DNA of 64,000 nt from Kiloniellaceae bacterium (lineage in GTDB: Bacteria > Pseudomonadota > Alphaproteobacteria > Kiloniellales > Kiloniellaceae), in contig JAJFGK010000035.1 of NCBI GenBank assembly GCA_021776195.1, forward strand, positions 47,699 to 111,698. The letters run 5' to 3'. Both the position numbers and the translations under genes were made by a program. The notes below the pieces were generated by a model. The model saw only the letters and a list, made by a program, of their open reading frames with translations, was not told where the DNA came from and did not search any database. Within the stretch, counting starts at the first letter, position 1; every line of letters starts with the position of its first letter. This document shows, one piece after another, positions 59,007 to 64,000 of the stretch.

Positions 59007-60496
59007 TTCTTCGGTCCCCGGAACAGACTGTCGTAGTGGGCGCGCTGGCGGGTGTTGATCTCGGTCAGCACGAAGCGGACGTCGTGGCTCTCGTCGACCA
59101 GAACCTCCGCCGGCGCGGAAAGCAACAGGCGGAAGCTGGTCAGGCGGTCAGGTTTGACGGTGAAGTAGGGGGTCGCCGATTCACCGATGTCCTCGGATCC
59201 CACCACCTTCAGCCGCACGCCGGCCAAACCCTGGACGCTGAGCATCAAGGTGCGCTGCAGGCGCGCCTTGTTGAGGATCTTGAAGGTATAGCCGTTGCGG
59301 ATGCGGCCGTCGGTCAACTTGACGAACAACGGGTTGCGGTCGCGCAGCACGTTGATGTCCAGGTCCGACCGCGTCACCAGGGTCGCCAGCATGATGCCGC
59401 CGACAACGGCCAGCAGGGCCAGATAGACGAAGGTGCGCCAGCGAAACATGCGAATACCGGCCGATTCCCCTTGCTGCCGTCGTGCCTCGCCGGCCGGCGA
59501 AGCGTATCCGATCAGACCGGCGGGACGGCCGACCTTGGCCATGACATCGTCGCAGGCGTCGATGCAAAGCGCGCAGGTGATGCATTCCAGCTGCTGACCG
59601 TCGCGGATGTCGATGCCCATGGGGCAGACGGCAACGCACTGATTGCAGTCGACGCAGTCGCCGCGGCTTTCCCAGGATTCGCCCTTGCGCTGTACGCCGC
59701 GCGGCTCGCCGCGCTCGAAGTGGTAGTGAACGGCGACCGATTCCTCGTCCATCATGGCGCCCTGGATGCGCGGCCAGGGGCACATGTAGGTGCACACCTG
59801 CTCGCGCATGAGACCGCCCAGCGTGAACGTAGTGAAGGTGAGAACCCCGATGGTGGCGTAGGCCACTGTACTGGCCTGCATGCGGGCCAGATCAAACGCC
59901 AGCGTCGGCGCGTCGGCGAAGTAGAACACCCAGGCACCGCCAGTGCCGGCGGAGATCAGCAGCCAGAGAACATACTTGCTCAGCCGCTTGGTCAGCTTGG
60001 CACTGGACATGGGCATTTTGTCGAGCCGGATGCGGGCCGCCCGGTCGCCCTCGATCCAGCGCTCGACGGCGATGAACAGATCCGTCCAGACGGTCTGCGG
60101 ACAGGCGTAGCCGCACCAGGCACGCCCGACCAGCGAGGTGACGAAGAACAACCCGATGCCGGCCATGATCAAGAGGCCGGCGATGTAATAGACCTCCTGC
60201 GGCCAGATCTCGATGAAGAAGAAATAGAAACGCCGGCCCGGAAAATCTATCAGCACCGCCTGGTCCGGCGCCCCCGGCCCGCGATCCCAGCGGATCCACG
60301 GCGTCACGTAGTAGATGCCCAGCGTGACGATCATGATCCACCATTTGAGGCTGCGGTAAGTGCCGCGGGCTCGCTTGGGGTGAATCGGCACCCGTGCCGC
60401 GTAGAGCGGCGGGCGCGTCTCCTTCTTGTTGACCGCCTCGACGTCGGCGATCTCGACGACGGGGGCTGCCTGGGTTTCGTCCATGGCCTCGGTCAC
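59003..60496 (-). CDS. ccoG: cbb3 oxidase-associated ferredoxin-type protein CcoG/FixG
   Basis: A 497-residue membrane protein that binds 4Fe-4S clusters and has been linked to copper reduction for cbb3 assembly. Membrane helices alternate with cysteine motifs CGYACPQTVW and CTYMCPWPR, then two ferredoxin motifs CVDCNQCVAVCP and CITCALCIDACD, and a C-terminal Ig-like domain. GTG 60496 sits directly on a GGAGG; ATG 60484 is an alternative start. The gap to ccoP is 22 bp. Confidence 0.93.
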   Translation of the reverse strand: MTEAMDETQAAPVVEIADVEAVNKKETRPPLYAARVPIHPKRARGTYRSLKWWIMIVTLGIYYVTPWIRWDRGPGAPDQAVLIDFPGRRFYFFFIEIWPQEVYYIAGLLIMAGIGLFFVTSLVGRAWCGYACPQTVWTDLFIAVERWIEGDRAARIRLDKMPMSSAKLTKRLSKYVLWLLISAGTGGAWVFYFADAPTLAFDLARMQASTVAYATIGVLTFTTFTLGGLMREQVCTYMCPWPRIQGAMMDEESVAVHYHFERGEPRGVQRKGESWESRGDCVDCNQCVAVCPMGIDIRDGQQLECITCALCIDACDDVMAKVGRPAGLIGYASPAGEARRQQGESAGIRMFRWRTFVYLALLAVVGGIMLATLVTRSDLDINVLRDRNPLFVKLTDGRIRNGYTFKILNKARLQRTLMLSVQGLAGVRLKVVGSEDIGESATPYFTVKPDRLTSFRLLLSAPAEVLVDESHDVRFVLTEINTRQRAHYDSLFRGPKK

Positions 60497-60518
60497 CCTC
60501 CGAGGCAGGGGTCGCGCG

Positions 60519-61391
60519 CTAGCGACCGCCGCCCAACGAGTGCACGTAGATCGCGAGCTGCTTCACGGTCACCGTGTCCAAGTGTTTGCCCCAGGCCGGC
60601 ATGACGCCGCTGCGGCTCTTTGAAATGGTCTCCACCAGTGTCGCCTTGTCGCCGCCGTAAAGCCAGACGGCGTTGTTCAGGGCGGGTGCACCGAACTCGG
60701 CGAGACCCTGGCCCTCCTTGCCGTGGCAGGCGGCGCACTGCTCGGCGAACACTGCCTTGCCGCGCCCGGCGGCGTCGGCATCGGCCTTCTGGCCCGAAAG
60801 CGCCAGCACGTGCTCGGCCACGTCATCAATCTGCGCCGCCGTCAGCAGTTCATCGCGACCGAAGGCGGGCATGTCGGAAACGCGGGCGTCGTCGCTTTCG
60901 GCATTGCGGATGCCGTGGGTGATCGTGGTGTGGATGGCGTCCACGGTGCCGCCCCACAGCCATTCGTCGTCGTTCAGGTTGGGATAGCCCTTGAAGCCTT
61001 GGGCTCCTGAACCGTGACACTGGGAGCAGTTGACGTTGAAGGCCGACCGGCCGCCGGCCATGGCGAATTCCAGCAGGGCCGGGTCGGTGCGGATTTTTTC
61101 TAGCGACGACGCATCGATCTGCTCGCGCATGCCCTTCTGGGCGGCGCGGGCCTCGGTCAGGGCCTCGGCGACTTCCGCGCGCGAGCTATACCCGATGACG
61201 CCGGTGGTGTGGCTGGAGATCAGCGGCCAAGCCGGGTAGACGATCCAGTAGCCCACGGACCAGATGACCGTGGCCCAGAAAATCCACAGCCACCAGCGGG
61301 GCAGGGGATTGTCCAGTTCGCGGATGCCGTCCCACTCGTGGCCGGTGGTCTCGATGCCGGAAAGCTCGTCGACGTGTGAAGTATCGGCCAT
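60519..61391 (-). CDS. ccoP: cbb3 oxidase subunit III, diheme cytochrome c
   Basis: A 290-residue membrane-anchored cytochrome. An N-terminal helix (WWLWIFWATVIWSVGYWIVYPAWPL) is followed by two heme c sites, CSQCH and CAACH, each with a later Met ligand (SDMPAFG, GVMPAWG). It passes electrons from cytochrome c to CcoO. Start ATG 61391 lies 3 bp after the ccoQ stop. Confidence 0.95.
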   Translation of the reverse strand: MADTSHVDELSGIETTGHEWDGIRELDNPLPRWWLWIFWATVIWSVGYWIVYPAWPLISSHTTGVIGYSSRAEVAEALTEARAAQKGMREQIDASSLEKIRTDPALLEFAMAGGRSAFNVNCSQCHGSGAQGFKGYPNLNDDEWLWGGTVDAIHTTITHGIRNAESDDARVSDMPAFGRDELLTAAQIDDVAEHVLALSGQKADADAAGRGKAVFAEQCAACHGKEGQGLAEFGAPALNNAVWLYGGDKATLVETISKSRSGVMPAWGKHLDTVTVKQLAIYVHSLGGGR

Positions 61392-61394
61392 GGT

Positions 61395-61544
61395 TCAATC
61401 GTCCTCCAACGGGCGCCGAGCGGCGGCTTCGAAGGTTTTGCGGTTGGCCGGCCTGAGTGCGTAGACGAGGACGGCGATGAACAGGGCCACCAGGTAGAGG
61501 AGACCCCAAGTCTGGGCGAAGGCGGATGTGGTTTCGAAGCTCAT
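61395..61544 (-). CDS. ccoQ: cbb3 oxidase subunit CcoQ
   Basis: A 49-residue single-helix protein found by reading the gap between ccoO and ccoP. The start MSFETTSAFAQTWGLLY, a membrane helix (LVALFIAVLVYALRP) and the tail ANRKTFEAAARRPLEDD match alphaproteobacterial CcoQ. It stabilises the CcoP-CcoNO contact. GGAGG lies 7 bases upstream of ATG 61544; the stop is 3 bp before ccoP. Confidence 0.93.
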   Translation of the reverse strand: MSFETTSAFAQTWGLLYLVALFIAVLVYALRPANRKTFEAAARRPLEDD

Positions 61545-61553
61545 TGGGGCCTC

Positions 61554-62279
61554 CTATCGGTAATTCTCTTCCGCCTTGTAGACGGAGAAATCGACCATGG
61601 TGCCGAGCACCTGCAGGTAGGCAACCAGGGCATCCATTTCGGTCGGTTCGCCGTCCTGGCGATCGAAGTTTCGGACGCTGGCGCCGGGGTAGCGCTCGAC
61701 CAAGGCCTCGGCGCCGTCGGCATCCGGATCCAGTTGCGACGCCAAGTCGTCGGCGGCCTTGGCCAACATGTCGTCCGAATAGGGTACGCCGACGGTGCGG
61801 TTGGCCTTCAGATGATCGGCGATGTCGTCCGTCCTGAGCGGTGTCTTGGCCAGGAACGGATATCCCGGCATGACCGATTCCGGTACCACGGAACGCGGAT
61901 CGATCATGTGGGTGACGTGCCATTCGTCGGAGTACTTACCGCCAACGCGCGCCAGATCCGGTCCGGTGCGTTTGGAGCCCCACTGGAAGGGATGGTCGTA
62001 CATACTCTCGGCGGCCAGGCTGTAGTGGCCGTAACGCTCGATCTCGTCCCGGAACGGCCGCACCATCTGGCTATGGCAGTTGTAGCAGCCTTCGCGGATG
62101 TAGATGTTGCGCCCGGCCAGTTCCAGTGGCGTATAGGGCCGCATGCCCTTGACCTTCTCGATGGTGCTTTCGAGATAGAACAGTGGGGCGATCTCGACGA
62201 TGCCGCCGATAGCGACGACGACCAGGATGCCCACCGTCATCAGGATCGAGTTGGTTTCGAATCGCTTGTGGTCGATCAT
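61554..62279 (-). CDS. ccoO: cbb3 oxidase subunit II, monoheme cytochrome c
   Basis: A 241-residue cytochrome with one N-terminal helix. The heme c site [15 protein letters not shown] and the surrounding YIREGC and [22 protein letters not shown] are strictly conserved in CcoO; the Met ligand is in PGYPFL-adjacent SVMPGY. ATG 62279 overlaps the ccoN stop (ATGA). Confidence 0.96.
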   Translation of the reverse strand: MIDHKRFETNSILMTVGILVVVAIGGIVEIAPLFYLESTIEKVKGMRPYTPLELAGRNIYIREGCYNCHSQMVRPFRDEIERYGHYSLAAESMYDHPFQWGSKRTGPDLARVGGKYSDEWHVTHMIDPRSVVPESVMPGYPFLAKTPLRTDDIADHLKANRTVGVPYSDDMLAKAADDLASQLDPDADGAEALVERYPGASVRNFDRQDGEPTEMDALVAYLQVLGTMVDFSVYKAEENYR

Positions 62280-63913
62280 GACGCGGCTCCTTCGGTGCTC
62301 GTAGGCGCGGTGGGAGCGGGAACGATGGCCGCTTCGGTGCGCAGGTCGCCGCGTGCCGTGCGCCAGACGTTGTAGGCCATCACGGCCGCGCCGATGACGT
62401 AAAGAAAGCCACCGAAGGCACGGATGACGTAGAACGGATGCATGGCCTCCACGGTCTCGGCGAAGGAGTACTCAAGGAAACCGAGGGCGTCATAGGCGCG
62501 CCACATCAGGCCCTGCATGATGCCCGACACCCACATGGCGGCGGCGTAAATGACGATACCCAACGTCGCCAACCAGAAATGCGCGGACACCAGGTTCAGC
62601 GAATACAGCCGTTCGCGGCCCCACATGCGTGGCGCCAGGAAGTAGACGGCGCCGAAGCTGACCATGCCGACCCAGCCCAAGGCACCTGAATGCACGTGGC
62701 CGATGGTCCAGTCGGTGAAGTGGCTGAGGCCGTTCACCGCCTTGATGGACATCAGCGGGCCTTCGAAGGTGCTCATGCCGTAGAAAGCGATGGAGATGGC
62801 CATCATGCGCAGCACCGGATCGGTGCGCAGCTTGTCCCAGGCGCCCGACAGCGTCATCAGGCCATTGATCATGCCGCCCCAACTGGGCATCCAGAGCATG
62901 ATGGAGAACGTCATGCCGAGGGTCTGCGCCCAGTCAGGCAGGGCGGTGTAGTGCAGGTGGTGCGGTCCGGCCCAGATGTAGAGGAAGATCAGGCTCCAGA
63001 AGTGGACGATGGAAAGCCGGTAGGAATAGATCGGCCGTTTGGCCTGCTTCGGCACGTAGTAGTACATGATGCCAAGGAACCCTGCCGTCAGGAAGAAGCC
63101 GACGGCGTTGTGGCCGTACCACCACTGGATCAGGGCGTCCTGAACGCCGGACCAGAGAATATAGCTCTTGGTGCCGAAGATGCTGACCGGGATGGTCAGG
63201 TTGTTGATCACGTGCAGCAGGGCCACGGTGACGATGAAGGCCAGGAAGAACCAGTTGGCGACGTAGATGTGCGGCTCCTTGCGGCGCGCCAGCGTGCCCA
63301 GGAAAACCAGCAGGTAGGTCACCCAGACCAAGGTCAGCCAAATATCCACGTACCATTCGGGCTCGGCGTACTCCTTCGACTGGGTAATGCCGAGGACATA
63401 GCCCGACGCGGCCATGACCAGGAACAGCTGATAGCCCCAGAACACGAACCAGGGCGCCCAGCCGCCGACGAGGCGCGCCTGGCAGGTGCGCTGAACCACG
63501 TGGAACGACGTCATCAGCAGCGCATTACCGCCGAAGGCGAAGATCACGGCCGACGTATGCAGCGGCCTGAGACGGCCGAATGTGGTCCAGGGCAGGTCCA
63601 GATTGAGCACCGGAAAGGCCAATTGCAACGCGATGAAGAGCCCTGCCGAAAACCCGACCAGACCCCAGAACACGGTTGCTACCAGGGCGGCACGGATCAC
63701 CGCATCGTTGTAATGCACGCCACCTTCCGGCACGCCGCCGACGCGGCCGCCGGTATCACCGCCACGCCGCAGCACCCAGAAGATGCCGGCAATGCAGAAC
63801 AGGAACAGCAACAGCGCATGCGCATAAAGCCCCGGGTCGTGGGCGCCGGAGGCCAGAAAAAGGCCGATCAGGCCGCCGAGGCCAAGACCGGAATAGGCAA
63901 TGACGTTGATCAA
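62276..63913 (-). CDS. ccoN: cbb3-type cytochrome c oxidase subunit I
   Basis: A 545-residue heme-copper oxidase subunit with at least 12 membrane helices. Diagnostic segments are [19 protein letters not shown] (low-spin heme ligand), [23 protein letters not shown] (CuB region), [15 protein letters not shown] and [16 protein letters not shown]. It reduces oxygen with high affinity under low oxygen. The best start is TTG 63913, with GGAG 7 bases upstream and [11 protein letters not shown] following; the frame remains open to 63967 (TTG) and the upstream promoter may lie beyond the window edge. First gene of the cco cluster. Confidence 0.94.
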   Translation of the reverse strand: MINVIAYSGLGLGGLIGLFLASGAHDPGLYAHALLLFLFCIAGIFWVLRRGGDTGGRVGGVPEGGVHYNDAVIRAALVATVFWGLVGFSAGLFIALQLAFPVLNLDLPWTTFGRLRPLHTSAVIFAFGGNALLMTSFHVVQRTCQARLVGGWAPWFVFWGYQLFLVMAASGYVLGITQSKEYAEPEWYVDIWLTLVWVTYLLVFLGTLARRKEPHIYVANWFFLAFIVTVALLHVINNLTIPVSIFGTKSYILWSGVQDALIQWWYGHNAVGFFLTAGFLGIMYYYVPKQAKRPIYSYRLSIVHFWSLIFLYIWAGPHHLHYTALPDWAQTLGMTFSIMLWMPSWGGMINGLMTLSGAWDKLRTDPVLRMMAISIAFYGMSTFEGPLMSIKAVNGLSHFTDWTIGHVHSGALGWVGMVSFGAVYFLAPRMWGRERLYSLNLVSAHFWLATLGIVIYAAAMWVSGIMQGLMWRAYDALGFLEYSFAETVEAMHPFYVIRAFGGFLYVIGAAVMAYNVWRTARGDLRTEAAIVPAPTAPTSTEGAAS

Positions 63914-64000
63914 GTGACTTCTCCGTCGGTCGATCAGGAACACAACTGGCACGTCATCGGCCGCCAAAGCGGACCGAGGCGACCCTCGTCTCTGAACAAG

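Noticed and set aside
63906..63913. FNR/FixK box before ccoN
   Set aside because: TTGATCAA has no 4-base spacer (consensus TTGAT-N4-ATCAA) and coincides with the likely start codon; the true promoter may lie beyond the window.

Overview
The window is about 64 kb of GC-rich DNA with the stamp of an alphaproteobacterium, most likely a Rhodospirillales/Kiloniellales-type chromosome. The case rests on a ccoNOQP-GHIS block in alphaproteobacterial order, FixJ-type regulation, a textbook CtrA box (TTAA-N7-TTAA), MlaC, and the family mix of amine and amino acid catabolic enzymes. The taxon is inferred from gene content and no rRNA or tRNA gene was seen. Coding density is high, with many 4-bp ATGA/GTGA overlaps and several GTG/TTG starts.

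Layout. 0-4.5 kb: tail of a glutamine synthetase, a palindromic REP-like repeat, a MetX-type hydrolase, a 290-bp terminal-inverted-repeat element, a DUF885 peptidase, and a small gene behind a CtrA box. 4.7-8.5 kb (minus): operon of an agmatinase-family ureohydrolase with an NMT1/THI5-type ABC importer. 8.6-12.6 kb: two convergent flavin/Fe-S oxidoreductases of the trimethylamine dehydrogenase family. 12.7-20.8 kb: TPR protein, S33 peptidase, LysE exporter, a small cyclotransferase with an epimerase, a soluble hybrid kinase, a YkgJ protein, hpt and a lysine-rich unknown.

20.8-44.8 kb is a long catabolic stretch: two DddP/creatinase-like M24 proteins, HyuA/HyuB, a PhyH dioxygenase, amidase, serine hydrolase, two paralogous HxD 2-oxoglutarate oxygenases, a GMC oxidoreductase, a DgcA-like demethylase, an aldo/keto reductase, a phytoene-dehydrogenase-like flavoprotein and a second ureohydrolase with an altered metal motif. 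Together they suggest a lifestyle of breaking down N-methylated, guanidino and amide compounds. That is inference, since no single pathway is complete. This part also holds a second terminal-inverted-repeat element, an MscS channel, an M23 peptidase and a fused PCuAC copper chaperone.

45-51.3 kb: small MscS, MlaC, a candidate structured small RNA with its own terminator, and a signalling cluster (single-domain receiver, FixJ regulator, CHASE2 kinase, OmpA-type lipoprotein, FecR protein). 51.4-55.3 kb: hydrolase, aldehyde dehydrogenase, sorbosone-dehydrogenase-like protein. 55.3 kb to the end (minus): a complete cbb3 cytochrome oxidase cluster, ccoN-O-Q-P-G-H-I-S, ending in a formate/nitrite channel gene that overlaps ccoS. 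Short tandem repeats of 14-17 bp recur between and inside genes.
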